From the NCBI RefSeq assembly GCF_000012885.1, contig NC_007498.2, forward strand, positions 3,601,894 through 3,665,893: a DNA stretch of 64,000 nucleotides. The letters run 5' to 3'. The DNA is from Syntrophotalea carbinolica DSM 2380 (GTDB taxonomy: Bacteria; Desulfobacterota; Desulfuromonadia; Desulfuromonadales; Syntrophotaleaceae). A model generated the notes under the pieces. That model was not told the DNA's origin. It searched no databases and worked only from the letters and a program-made list of their open reading frames with translations. Position numbers and translations under genes: made by a program. Positions 1 through 8,375 of the stretch are shown here, one piece after another; the first letter of the stretch is position 1; every line of letters begins with the position of its first letter.

Positions 1-203
1 TGAAAGGGATTGCCGTCCGCCATCGTGAGAACCGTTATCGATGCCGCCGATGAAAACACCTTTCTCCGTGTTCGCCTCCTTGCCAAAAAGCGTTAGACAT
101 AGAAAATTAAGGCATGCTATTCTTTATTGACCGCCACGTTCCCTGTCCCGGCAAACCCCGGTCCCGATGGGCAACGGCGGGGGCACCCCTTTTCGGAGCA
201 ATC
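1..203. other. Left edge, no gene assignable
   Basis: This is the flank before the first clear gene. The minus strand is open from about position 96 to the window edge and reads, in one frame, a plausible protein-like stretch (FGKEANTEKGVFIGGIDNG). It has no start codon at a sensible distance from the AAGGAGG-like motif (minus strand, 75-81). A GTG at 59 in another frame is also possible. The truncated sequence cannot settle which, if either, is real. Confidence 0.2.
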
Positions 204-596
204 ATGAGAGAAAAACTCTTCAATGTGATCTTCACCGGTCGCTTCTCACCAACGCTGAGTCAGCACCAGGTTCGATCCAACCTGGCCAGAACGACAGGCT
301 TTACCGACCATGAAATAGGCCGTCTTCTATCCCCAGGCGCCATTGTCCGCTCCGGGGTCGACCGCAAAGCCGCCTGGCGCTGTTGGGAACATTTCAGAAG
401 AGCCGGGGCCTTATGCAGCGTCGAACCCATGGAGCAACTCGCGTCGGCCCGCCGCGTCGATCGAAAAATAACCGGAAGCACCGGTTGGGGGGATACCTGT
501 CCATGCTGCCGTACTCTGCTTGAAGATACGACCATCTGTTCTTCTTGCGGTGTCGATATGGCCATCTACCGGCTGGCCTCGCATCCCGACACCTGA
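204..596 (+). CDS. Hypothetical protein with C-terminal zinc ribbon
   Basis: This 130-residue protein has two visible parts. Residues about 5-75 form a compact domain of a type found at the N terminus of various proteobacterial membrane and regulatory proteins (FTGRFSPTLS, then VRSNLAR, then a GVDRKAA helix and a RAGAL segment). Residues 99-115 carry a CPCC...CSSC pair (C99, C102, C112, C115) that should bind one zinc. I chose the ATG at 204 because a GGAG motif precedes it by about seven bases; an in-frame ATG at 114 would add 30 residues with no family character. No signal peptide or membrane segment is visible and the function is unknown. It stands alone, with about 350 bases of apparently non-coding DNA downstream. 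Confidence 0.7.
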   Translation: MREKLFNVIFTGRFSPTLSQHQVRSNLARTTGFTDHEIGRLLSPGAIVRSGVDRKAAWRCWEHFRRAGALCSVEPMEQLASARRVDRKITGSTGWGDTCPCCRTLLEDTTICSSCGVDMAIYRLASHPDT

Positions 597-950
597 AGCA
601 GCAACACCTGCAAATTTCTCCCATTCGGTGAAATCACCGACCCCGGCAACACAAACAGGCACCTCAACCGCAAACCCTGCCGGTGCCAACCCACCTTTGT
701 CCATGATGCATTAAGCTTGCTCCCCTCTGCATGACTCTACCTGCCGTTCTTCACCACCGGCCTTCGTTCCGCATGCCGTTATCGAACAATCCTCTCTACG
801 CTGCCGCTTGCTCACGGATTAAAAACATGGCCGTTCCTGTAAAAAACACGGCAACCGCAAAGCCCTACCGCTCTGCAAAGAATATCTAATGATTCAGGCA
901 TGTTCCCTGCATATTCAACGCAGAACAAAAAGCATCAAAAGGAATCCTTC
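597..950. other. Intergenic region, nothing definite
   Basis: This stretch of about 350 bases has only short shadow frames. A small stem (GCCGT...ACGGC, about 829-852) followed by CGCAAAGCC resembles a fragment of a cyclic-di-GMP-I riboswitch core, but the rest of that motif is missing. I see no convincing terminator or promoter. Confidence 0.4.
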
Positions 951-1565
951 ATGAAGATCGACGACCTGCTCACCTTTCCCCTGTTTTCCGAAGAACTCGG
1001 TATCGACTTACAAAGCTCCTGCGATCAGGAACTTTTCAAATGGTTGCTGGCCGCCACGCTGTTCGGAGGCCCGGTTTCGCGGGATATCGCCCGCAAAACC
1101 TATCGCACATTCCAGAAGTACCAACTCCTCGACCCGGAAAGTATCAGCCGTGCAGGCTGGAGTTACCTGGTGCATCCGGTCATGCAGGAAGGCGGTTATG
1201 TGCGGTATGACGGCATAGCGGCAACCAATGTCATGGACATCTGCAACACCTTGCAGAATTACTACCAGGGCAGCCTTACCCAATTGCATGATACCGCCGC
1301 CAATGCCGAGGATCTGGAAGGGCGTCTGACCGCCATGCACGGTATGGAGCCCGATGTCGCCAACATCTTCTTGCGCGAATTACGTCCCGTGTGGACCAAG
1401 GCCGACCCCGAACCCCTGCCGGTGGTGATGGAGATGGCCAAAAAATACAAGCTGGACCTTTCCAGTTTGAACCGCAAGGGTCCCGATTTTGCCCGGATCG
1501 AATCCGCCCTGATTCGCTTGAAGCGAACCCGTAGCAAACGTACCAGACGTACGGCCCCCATCTGA
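951..1565 (+). CDS. Hypothetical protein, HhH-like (endonuclease III-like) helical protein
   Basis: This is a 204-residue soluble, mostly helical protein. Residues about 122-147 (LEGRLTAMHGMEP, then VANIFLRELRPVW) resemble the helix-hairpin-helix stretch of HhH-GPD DNA-repair proteins. The catalytic Lys/Asp and the iron-sulfur cysteines of the glycosylase are not recognisable, so enzymatic activity is not implied. The C terminus is very basic (KRTRSKRTRR), which would suit nucleic-acid binding. The start at 951 is preceded by AAGGAA; an upstream in-frame ATG at 900 is less likely. There is no operon partner. Confidence 0.65.
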   Translation: MKIDDLLTFPLFSEELGIDLQSSCDQELFKWLLAATLFGGPVSRDIARKTYRTFQKYQLLDPESISRAGWSYLVHPVMQEGGYVRYDGIAATNVMDICNTLQNYYQGSLTQLHDTAANAEDLEGRLTAMHGMEPDVANIFLRELRPVWTKADPEPLPVVMEMAKKYKLDLSSLNRKGPDFARIESALIRLKRTRSKRTRRTAPI

Positions 1566-1830
1566 TCCCGGCACCTCCTTAAAGAACACCGATTCGCCGG
1601 TAGCGGCCCGCTTCTACTGCAAAGCGTTTCCCATCATCGGCCGGCCGCCCTGTGGCGACGTTCCGCAAAAAGTCAGCCGACCGTCTGCACCCTGCGGCAT
1701 TGCGGTTTCCGCTCGAAACGATTATTATTTCTAAAATTCCGGTCCGCAGGAAAACATGCCGAGCCACGCTTTCCGATAACCTGCACGCCGTTAATTCACT
1801 GTCTGCAGCATTCGCCATGTGTGAGGAAAT

Positions 1831-2883
1831 ATGTCCAACCGCCCCCTGAGCGTTTCTCAGGTTTTCATAACTCTGGCCGCCCTGGTCATCGTTGCAGCGG
1901 GTTTAAATGCCGGCAAGGTGATTCTTGTGCCCTTTCTGCTGGCAGGCTTTATCGCCATTTTAAGCGCATCCCCCATGTTCTGGTTGCAGCGCCGCGGGCT
2001 GCCATCATGGCTGGCATTGCTTGTGGTTATCCTAACGGTAGTGCTGGCCGGGCTGATGCTCGCCGGCCTGATAGGCTCCTCGGTCAGCGCTTTTTCGGAA
2101 AACCTGCCTCTCTACGAATCGAGGCTACGCCAATACGCCGATGTGCTCACCACCTGGCTGGAACGCAAGAACATCAGCATATCGGGGCAGGTCCTTACGG
2201 AGATTTTCGATCCCGGCGCCGCCATGAAGCTTGTCGCTTCGCTGTTTAATGCCCTGACCAACGTGCTGGCCAACGGCTTTCTGGTCCTTATGACGGTTAT
2301 TTTCATGCTGCTTGAAGCTTCGGGCATGCCGGGAAAACTGCGTGCCATTCTCGGCCCGTCGAAGAGTCTCTCGGGTTTCGACCACTTTGTACAAAACGTT
2401 CAGCATTATATGGCCATAAAAACCATCATCAGCCTCATCACCGGGGCGCTGATCACCCTGTGGCTGCTGGTGCTGGGCGTCGATTTTCCCTTGCTATGGG
2501 GTGTCCTGGCCTTTTTGCTCAATTACGTCCCGAATATCGGGTCGATCATCGCCGCCGGCCCCGCCGTGCTGTTGGCCCTGGTTCAGCTGGGCCTGTTGCG
2601 GGCACTGCTGGTGGGTGTCGGCTTTCTGGTGGTCAACCTGGTCATGGGCAGTGCCGTCGAACCGCGCTTCATGGGCAGGGGGCTTGGCCTGTCGCCTTTG
2701 GTGGTCTTTTTATCCCTGCTGTTCTGGGGATGGCTGCTCGGTCCGGTCGGCATGCTGCTGTCGGTGCCACTGACCATGACAGCCAAAATTGCCCTGGACA
2801 GCCACGAGGATACCCAGTGGGTTGCCACGCTGCTCGGTCCGGCGACAGTATCGGCCGTTCCCCGGGAAGCTCAAACCGACTGA
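1831..2883 (+). CDS. AI-2E family (PerM/YdiK/TqsA-type) transporter
   Basis: This 350-residue inner-membrane protein has the profile of the AI-2E exporter/UPF0118 family, whose members are usually about 340-380 residues. Hydrophobic segments occur near residues 10-55, 60-85, 135-160, 195-250 and 265-330, with a soluble stretch at about 85-130. The family region LLWGVLAFLLNYVPNIGS, then AVLLAL, is conserved at about 215-245. Members have been linked to autoinducer-2 export, Na+/H+ antiport or other efflux, so substrate cannot be assigned here. The gene is monocistronic as far as the sequence shows. Confidence 0.85.
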   Translation: MSNRPLSVSQVFITLAALVIVAAGLNAGKVILVPFLLAGFIAILSASPMFWLQRRGLPSWLALLVVILTVVLAGLMLAGLIGSSVSAFSENLPLYESRLRQYADVLTTWLERKNISISGQVLTEIFDPGAAMKLVASLFNALTNVLANGFLVLMTVIFMLLEASGMPGKLRAILGPSKSLSGFDHFVQNVQHYMAIKTIISLITGALITLWLLVLGVDFPLLWGVLAFLLNYVPNIGSIIAAGPAVLLALVQLGLLRALLVGVGFLVVNLVMGSAVEPRFMGRGLGLSPLVVFLSLLFWGWLLGPVGMLLSVPLTMTAKIALDSHEDTQWVATLLGPATVSAVPREAQTD

Positions 2884-3185
2884 TCCGTTCTGCCCCTCTA
2901 TGAATCAATCGAACCATGCAGCACCCGACAACCGGGAATCCTGGCGTTTACGTAAAAATATCACTGAAAAAGTCATTTATGTCTGTTATATGTAATGTCG
3001 GGTCTGCCCATTGAAATCCGGATCCAGACCCTTTTCCAAACCGAACTTTATGGCATGTTGACTCCGATGTTCACAGGCATGAAACCAGGCTTCAATCGCA
3101 CCGGTCATTTCGTTTTCAGGGGGCAGGCGCCCCGACACACCGTCCGTTAGCAACACAGGGGGACTCAAAAAGGAGGGGCTTTTCG
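2884..3185. other. Intergenic region upstream of cydA
   Basis: About 300 bases before cydA. It must hold the cyd promoter, but no pair of -35/-10 hexamers is clear enough to call. A strong AGGAGG at 3171-3176 is the cydA ribosome-binding site. A 60-codon minus-strand frame lacks a ribosome-binding site and family character and is not called. Confidence 0.5.
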
Positions 3186-4520
3186 ATGGATGTGGTTACC
3201 TTAAGTCGGCTGCAGTTTGCCATCACCACCTTGTTTCACTTCATGTTTGTGCCCTTGACCCTGGGCCTGTCTATCCTGGTGGCCTGGATGGAAACCCGTT
3301 ATGTGCGTACCGGCGATGAGCTGTACCGGCGCATGACCCGCTTCTGGGGCAAATTGTTTCTGGTCAATTTCGCCCTCGGCATCGTCACCGGCATCACCCT
3401 GGAATTTCAGTTCGGCATGAACTGGGCGGAATACTCCCGCTATGTCGGCGACATCTTCGGCGCACCCCTGGCCATCGAGGCAACGGCGGCGTTTTTCCTT
3501 GAATCGGTCTTCATCGGCCTGTGGATCTTCGGCTGGAACAAGGTCTCCAAAAAAGTGCACTGTTTTGCCATCTGGATGGTGGTATTGGGTTCCAACATGT
3601 CGGCCCTGTGGATTCTTCTGGCCAACGGCTGGATGCAGAATCCGGTCGGTTATGTCCTGCGCAACAACCGCGCCGAGATGGTCGATTTCGTCGCACTGCT
3701 GACCAACCCCTACGGGCTGATCAAATTTTTCCATACGGTTATTTCCGCGCACCTGCTGGCGGCGTTCTTTGTCATGGGCGTTTCGGCCTGGCATCTGTTG
3801 CGCAATTCGGAGCCGGAATTTTTCCGGCGCTCGTTTCGCATGGCCGCGCCCTTCGCCCTGGTGGCCGCCTGCCTGGTCATGTTCAGCGGCGATATGCAGG
3901 CCAGCGTGGTGGCGCGCTTCCAGCCGACCAAATTCGCGGCACTGGAATCGACCTGGGAAACCCGCAGCGGCGCGCCCATGAACCTCATCGTCTGGCCCGA
4001 TGCCGCCAACGAACGCAATGCGGTGCAGGCTCTGCCCATCCCTAAAATGCTGAGTTATCTGGCGCATAAGAATTTCAACTCGGAAGTGAAGGGGCTGAAG
4101 GAATTCCCCCCCGAAGAGCGCCCGCCGGTATTGCCGGTGTTCCTCAGTTTCCGGGCGATGGTCGGGCTGGGGGTGTTCTTCGTGCTGGCCGGCATGGCCG
4201 CCGTAGTGCTATCGCGGCGAGGCTGGCTCGATCGGCACCGGTGGTTCCTGCGCATGATGTTCTTCGCCATCCCCCTGCCTTACCTGGCCAATCAGTTGGG
4301 ATGGATTGCCGCCGAGGTCGGCCGCCAGCCCTGGATCGTCTACGGACTTATGAAGACCAGCGCCGGCGTCTCCTCGAATCTCACGCCGGGACATGTCATC
4401 GGCTCCCTGATCGGCTTTACACTTTTATATGGCGGGCTGGGAGTCCTTGATTTCTATCTGCTCACCAAAATCGCGGCCAAGGGCCCCGAGCTTGCGGTGG
4501 CCGAACAACGGGAGGCGTAA
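3186..4520 (+). CDS. cydA: Cytochrome bd quinol oxidase subunit I
   Basis: Catalytic subunit of the inner-membrane bd oxidase, which oxidises quinol and reduces O2 to water. The probable heme ligands are visible: H18 in LFHFMF, H183 in FFHTV and M325 in SFRAMVGLG. So are the conserved acidic residues E98 and E106 (IEATAAFFLES) and the GRQPW signature at 379-383. At 444 residues it is about 80 shorter than E. coli CydA. The missing part is in the periplasmic quinol-binding loop (about 240-320), so this is a short-Q-loop enzyme. cydB starts two bases after the stop. In an anaerobe the usual role is O2 scavenging or microaerobic respiration. Confidence 0.96.
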   Translation: MDVVTLSRLQFAITTLFHFMFVPLTLGLSILVAWMETRYVRTGDELYRRMTRFWGKLFLVNFALGIVTGITLEFQFGMNWAEYSRYVGDIFGAPLAIEATAAFFLESVFIGLWIFGWNKVSKKVHCFAIWMVVLGSNMSALWILLANGWMQNPVGYVLRNNRAEMVDFVALLTNPYGLIKFFHTVISAHLLAAFFVMGVSAWHLLRNSEPEFFRRSFRMAAPFALVAACLVMFSGDMQASVVARFQPTKFAALESTWETRSGAPMNLIVWPDAANERNAVQALPIPKMLSYLAHKNFNSEVKGLKEFPPEERPPVLPVFLSFRAMVGLGVFFVLAGMAAVVLSRRGWLDRHRWFLRMMFFAIPLPYLANQLGWIAAEVGRQPWIVYGLMKTSAGVSSNLTPGHVIGSLIGFTLLYGGLGVLDFYLLTKIAAKGPELAVAEQREA

Positions 4521-4522
4521 CG

Positions 4523-5551
4523 ATGACACTTCAGGTGATCTGGTTTGCCCTGTGGGGTTTGTTGTGGGCCCTGTACTTTATGCTCGACGGATTTACCCTC
4601 GGGGCCGGTATGCTGCACAAATTCATCGCCCGCGACGACGCGCAGCGTCAACAGGTGATCCGCACTTTCGGCCCGGTCTGGGACGGTAACGAGGTCTGGC
4701 TGATCACGGCAGGCGGCGCCACCTTCGCGGCCTTTCCCACCACCTATGCGCTGATGTTCAGTTACCTGTATGCCCCGTTGCTGCTGTTGCTGTTCGGCCT
4801 CATCGTGCGCGGCGTCTCCTTTGAGTTTCGCGGCCTGAACCCCGGACCGGGCTGGAGAAACGGTTGGGACTGGGCCATCGTTCTGTCCAGTCTGGTCATT
4901 ACCCTGCTGTTCGGAGTGGCCTTCGGCAACATCTTCCGGGGGTTGCCCATGGATGCCGCCGGCTATCACGGCTCGCTGCCGGCGCTGCTCAACCCTTATG
5001 GGCTTTTGACCGGGGTGCTTTTCATCATGCTGTTTCTGCAGCACGGTGCGCTGTATCTGGCCATCAAGACCAGCGGCGATCTGCAGGAAAGGGCAAAACG
5101 CACAGCCCGCACCCTTTGGCCCTATATGCTGGCGACCGCCGTCGCCTTTCTGGCCTTCACCGCGCCGGCTACGGCCTTGTACGAAAACTTTCAAGCCTCG
5201 CCGTCGTTATGGGTGGTGCCGCTGATGGCGGCATTGGAACTGCTGGCGGTGCGCCTTTTGGTCGCGCAGAACAAATGGCTGCAGGCCTTCGCCGCATCCT
5301 GCGCCGCCATCGTGCTGGTGGTGGCAACCGGCATCATCGGGCTGTTCCCGAACCTTATCCCCTCCAGCCTCGATCCGGCCTACAGCCTGAGCCTGTCCAA
5401 CTCCTCCTCAAGCCCTTACACCTTGCATATCATGACGGTGGTGGTGGCCATCTTTGTGCCCATCGTCATCGCCTACAAGATCTGGATCTACCGCATCTTC
5501 CGCGGCCCGGTCAGTGACGCAGCCGAAGAAGGTATCGGCGGTAATTACTGA
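4523..5551 (+). CDS. cydB: Cytochrome bd quinol oxidase subunit II
   Basis: This 342-residue membrane protein has the CydB fold and motifs: W-x-ALYFMLDGFTLGAG near the N terminus, the GPVWDGNEVWLITAGGATFAAFP block at about 50-75, and GVSFEFR at about 95. It structurally stabilises CydA and the heme pocket. It is translated right after cydA (two-base gap) and is followed by a strong terminator, so cydAB form a two-gene unit. No CydX-like small ORF is apparent after the stop. Confidence 0.96.
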   Translation: MTLQVIWFALWGLLWALYFMLDGFTLGAGMLHKFIARDDAQRQQVIRTFGPVWDGNEVWLITAGGATFAAFPTTYALMFSYLYAPLLLLLFGLIVRGVSFEFRGLNPGPGWRNGWDWAIVLSSLVITLLFGVAFGNIFRGLPMDAAGYHGSLPALLNPYGLLTGVLFIMLFLQHGALYLAIKTSGDLQERAKRTARTLWPYMLATAVAFLAFTAPATALYENFQASPSLWVVPLMAALELLAVRLLVAQNKWLQAFAASCAAIVLVVATGIIGLFPNLIPSSLDPAYSLSLSNSSSSPYTLHIMTVVVAIFVPIVIAYKIWIYRIFRGPVSDAAEEGIGGNY

Positions 5552-5581
5552 GTTTTTCCTTCCGCAGCTCTTTTTGCAGCC

Positions 5582-5613
5582 CCGGGTACGACAGACGCCG
5601 TACCCGGTTTTTT
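5582..5613 (+). terminator. Rho-independent terminator after cydAB
   Basis: A perfect nine-base stem (CCGGGTACG / CGTACCCGG, 5582-5590 with 5599-5607) closes an eight-base loop and is followed directly by a run of Ts. Confidence 0.9.
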
Positions 5614-5682
5614 TATTTGATCGCAAAAATACGTTCGTGTATGTTTGTTCTTCTCTCAATGTATTATCCCAACGAGGCCACC

Positions 5683-7194
5683 ATGACAGTTGAAAAAATC
5701 GATGCGGAAAATAAAGGCTGGCGGAGCCACGGTCACCGTCTGACAGGTTTTTTTGCCGGGATGCTGGGGCTGTTGCTGCTTAGCAGTTGCATTGCCGTCG
5801 GTCCCGATTATGCCCCTCCCGATATCAAAACGCCCGATGACTGGCGCTCCGGACAGGACCCCGCCCTGGTGCCCGACCAATCCGTTACGGTCGACTGGTG
5901 GGCAACCTTCGAAGATCCGCTCCTCGACCAATATATCGAACAGGCCGGCCGGAACAATCTGGATATCCGCCAGGCGGTATCGAGAATCCGGGAAGCACGG
6001 GCCAGCCTCGGCGCCGCGCGCGGAGCCTGGTGGCCGGAAGCGAATGCCAAGGGTAGCGCCATACGGCAACGCAGCAGCGAAAACGGCATGTACTCGACCG
6101 GCGGCAAAACCGAGACCTTGTACAATACAGGGCTCGATGCCAGTTGGGAAATCGACCTGTTTGGTCGCATCCGCCGGTCGGTAGAGGCGGCCCAGGCCGA
6201 TTATCAGGCCAGCGAGGAGGACCGCCGCGATGTGCTGATCAGCGTTTTTGCGGAAGTGGCACGCACCTATTTCGATATTCGCACCTACCAGGCTCGCCTG
6301 GCGGCGGCGCAAGGGAATATCGAATCCCAGCAGCAGGTTCTGAAACTGACCCGCTCGCGTTTCAGAAACGGACTTGCCACCGGTCTCGACGTGGCCCAGG
6401 CCGAACAGGTACTGGCTGCATCCCAGGCGGAAATTCCGCCGCTGCAGGTCGGCTTGACCCGCTCCGTCAATACCCTGGCGGTATTGCTGGGCCAGGCGCC
6501 CGGCAGCCTCTCCGAGCAACTGGAGAAACCGGCACCGATCCCGGTGCCGCCCGCCCGGGTTGCCGTCGGGGTTCCCGCCGACCTGCTGCGCCAGCGGCCC
6601 GACATCCGCCGCGCCGAACGCCAGCTCGCCGCCCAGACCGCACGGATCGGCGTGGCGACGGCCGATCTCTATCCGAGCCTGTCGCTGAGCGGCACCTTCG
6701 CCTTTGAAGCCATCGATGCCGGTAACCTGCTGAAAGGCAGCAGCCGGGCCTTCGGCTTCGGGCCGACCCTGCGCTGGATGCTGTTCGATGGCGGACGGGT
6801 CCGGGCCCAGATCGCCGTGCAGGACGCCAAAACGGAGCAGGCGCTTTTATCTTATGAACAGAGCGTGCTGGAGGCCCTGAACGAGGTTGAAAACGCCCTG
6901 AGCCAGTATCTGAACCAGCGCAACCGTCTGTCGGCCCTGGAACGCTCGGTACAGGCGGCGCAACGCTCCCTGAAGCTTGCGACCCGCCTGTATCGCGACG
7001 GCCTGGTCGATTTTCAGAACGTCCTCGATGCCCAGCGGTCCCTGTTCGACAACGAGAACCAGCTGGCCGCCGCGCGCGGCGATACCTCCATCTACCTGGT
7101 GCAGTTGTATAAGACCCTGGGGGGAGGCTGGAACCCTGCGGACAATCTTCAAACCGGCAAAACTGCGGACAACACCCCTGAGGAGAACAAGTAA
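5683..7194 (+). CDS. RND efflux outer-membrane lipoprotein (OprM/NodT family)
   Basis: This 503-residue outer-membrane factor forms the exit duct of a tripartite pump. The N terminus has a signal peptide ending in the lipobox LSSC, with the lipidated Cys at about 36, followed by VGPDYAPP, which is typical of NodT-type lipoproteins. The two halves carry the duplicated helical/beta-barrel repeat (for example NLDIRQAVSRIREARA and the DLLRQRPDIRRAERQLAAQTARIGVA region). I prefer the ATG at 5683, with a GAGG motif upstream, because the frame's earlier ATG at 5617 would place 22 extra residues before the signal and overlap the cyd terminator. Its stop codon overlaps the adaptor start (TAATG). Confidence 0.93.
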   Translation: MTVEKIDAENKGWRSHGHRLTGFFAGMLGLLLLSSCIAVGPDYAPPDIKTPDDWRSGQDPALVPDQSVTVDWWATFEDPLLDQYIEQAGRNNLDIRQAVSRIREARASLGAARGAWWPEANAKGSAIRQRSSENGMYSTGGKTETLYNTGLDASWEIDLFGRIRRSVEAAQADYQASEEDRRDVLISVFAEVARTYFDIRTYQARLAAAQGNIESQQQVLKLTRSRFRNGLATGLDVAQAEQVLAASQAEIPPLQVGLTRSVNTLAVLLGQAPGSLSEQLEKPAPIPVPPARVAVGVPADLLRQRPDIRRAERQLAAQTARIGVATADLYPSLSLSGTFAFEAIDAGNLLKGSSRAFGFGPTLRWMLFDGGRVRAQIAVQDAKTEQALLSYEQSVLEALNEVENALSQYLNQRNRLSALERSVQAAQRSLKLATRLYRDGLVDFQNVLDAQRSLFDNENQLAAARGDTSIYLVQLYKTLGGGWNPADNLQTGKTADNTPEENK

Positions 7195-8375
7195 TGGCCA
7201 AGATCATCAAAACCCATAAAATCCTGTTGGGCTTGCTGCTGGCAGCGCTACCGCTAACCGCCGGATGTCGCGATCAGAACAAGTACGTCGCACCGCCGCC
7301 GCCTACGGTGACCGTCGCCTGCCCGCAACAGCGGGACATCACCCACTATGCCCAGTATTCCGGATTGACCGACGCTGTCGAATCGGTGGAAATCCGCGCC
7401 CGTGTGGAGGGCTATCTGCAAAGCATCCATTTCAACGACAGCGCCATGGTCAAAAAAGGCGACCTGTTGTTCGTTATCGATCCCAAACCGTACCAGGCCC
7501 GCCTGGACGAAGCCGAGGCGACCCTGGCCATGCGGCAGGCCGAACTGCGTCTCGCCGAAGCGACACTCAAGCGCAAGGAGAGCGCCTTCGAGGATCAGGC
7601 GGTCAGCGAAGTGGAAGTCATCGAGGCCCGGGCGCAAAAGGACCAGGCGGTCGCCGCTATCGCCGCCGCCAAAGCCGCCATCGAAACGGCCCGCCTGGAA
7701 CTGTCCTACACCCGTGTCACCGCGCCGCTGAGCGGGCGCATCGGCCGGCGCCTGGTCGATGTCGGCAACCTGGTCGGTGCCGGCGAAAATACCCTGCTGG
7801 CCACCATCGTCAGCATCGATCCGATCTATGTCTACTTCAACGTCAACGAGCGCGATCTGCTCGATTTCCAGAGCCATCGTACCGGACAACAGGGCCCGAC
7901 CAATGGCAATGGCCATACCGTCATTAATCTGGGCCTGTCCAATGAGAAGGGCTATCCCCACACAGGCAAGGTCGATTATGTCGACAACCGGGTCCAGGCC
8001 GAGACCGGTACCATCCAGGTGCGCGGCGTGCTCGACAACGCCGACGGCAGTCTGTTGCCGGGGCTGTTTGCCCGGGTGCAGGCACCGATCCGTACCATCG
8101 AAAAGGCCTTGCTGGTACCCGAGTCGGCGCTTGGAGTCGACCTGCAGGGGCATTACCTGCTGACCGTCAACGGCAAAAACGAAGTTGAATACCACGCGGT
8201 GAGCATCGGACCCAAAGTCGATGGGTCCCGCGTGATAGAGACCGGCGTACAGGCCGGTGACAGGGTCGTTGTCAAGGGCCTGCAGAAGGTCCGAGCCGGG
8301 GTCGTGGTGCAGCCGGTCACAGAAACCGCTCAGAATCCCGCCAACGGGACGGAGACCAAGCAGGGAGGGGCCTGA
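7194..8375 (+). CDS. RND efflux periplasmic adaptor (membrane fusion protein, AcrA family)
   Basis: This 393-residue periplasmic adaptor links the inner-membrane pump to the outer-membrane channel. A lipoprotein signal ends in LTAGC (Cys25). After it come the split lipoyl domain (RARVEGYLQSIHFNDSAMVKKGDLLFVIDP), a coiled-coil hairpin at about 100-165 (EAEATLAMRQAELRLAEATLKR), and the beta-barrel and membrane-proximal domains. Both ends overlap the neighbouring genes by one base, implying translational coupling and stoichiometric expression. Confidence 0.95.
   Translation: MAKIIKTHKILLGLLLAALPLTAGCRDQNKYVAPPPPTVTVACPQQRDITHYAQYSGLTDAVESVEIRARVEGYLQSIHFNDSAMVKKGDLLFVIDPKPYQARLDEAEATLAMRQAELRLAEATLKRKESAFEDQAVSEVEVIEARAQKDQAVAAIAAAKAAIETARLELSYTRVTAPLSGRIGRRLVDVGNLVGAGENTLLATIVSIDPIYVYFNVNERDLLDFQSHRTGQQGPTNGNGHTVINLGLSNEKGYPHTGKVDYVDNRVQAETGTIQVRGVLDNADGSLLPGLFARVQAPIRTIEKALLVPESALGVDLQGHYLLTVNGKNEVEYHAVSIGPKVDGSRVIETGVQAGDRVVVKGLQKVRAGVVVQPVTETAQNPANGTETKQGGA

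Noticed and set aside
1..96. Frame on the minus strand reading a protein-like sequence into the left edge
   Set aside because: It has no clear start codon and is cut by the window, so it cannot be called as a gene.
829..870. CGCAAAGCC preceded by a stem, as in a cyclic-di-GMP-I riboswitch core
   Set aside because: The 5' half of the core and the GNRA-type hairpin are missing, so the match is too short to support.
2986..3168. 60-codon minus-strand frame upstream of cydA
   Set aside because: No ribosome-binding site, no family character, and it would sit in the cyd promoter region.
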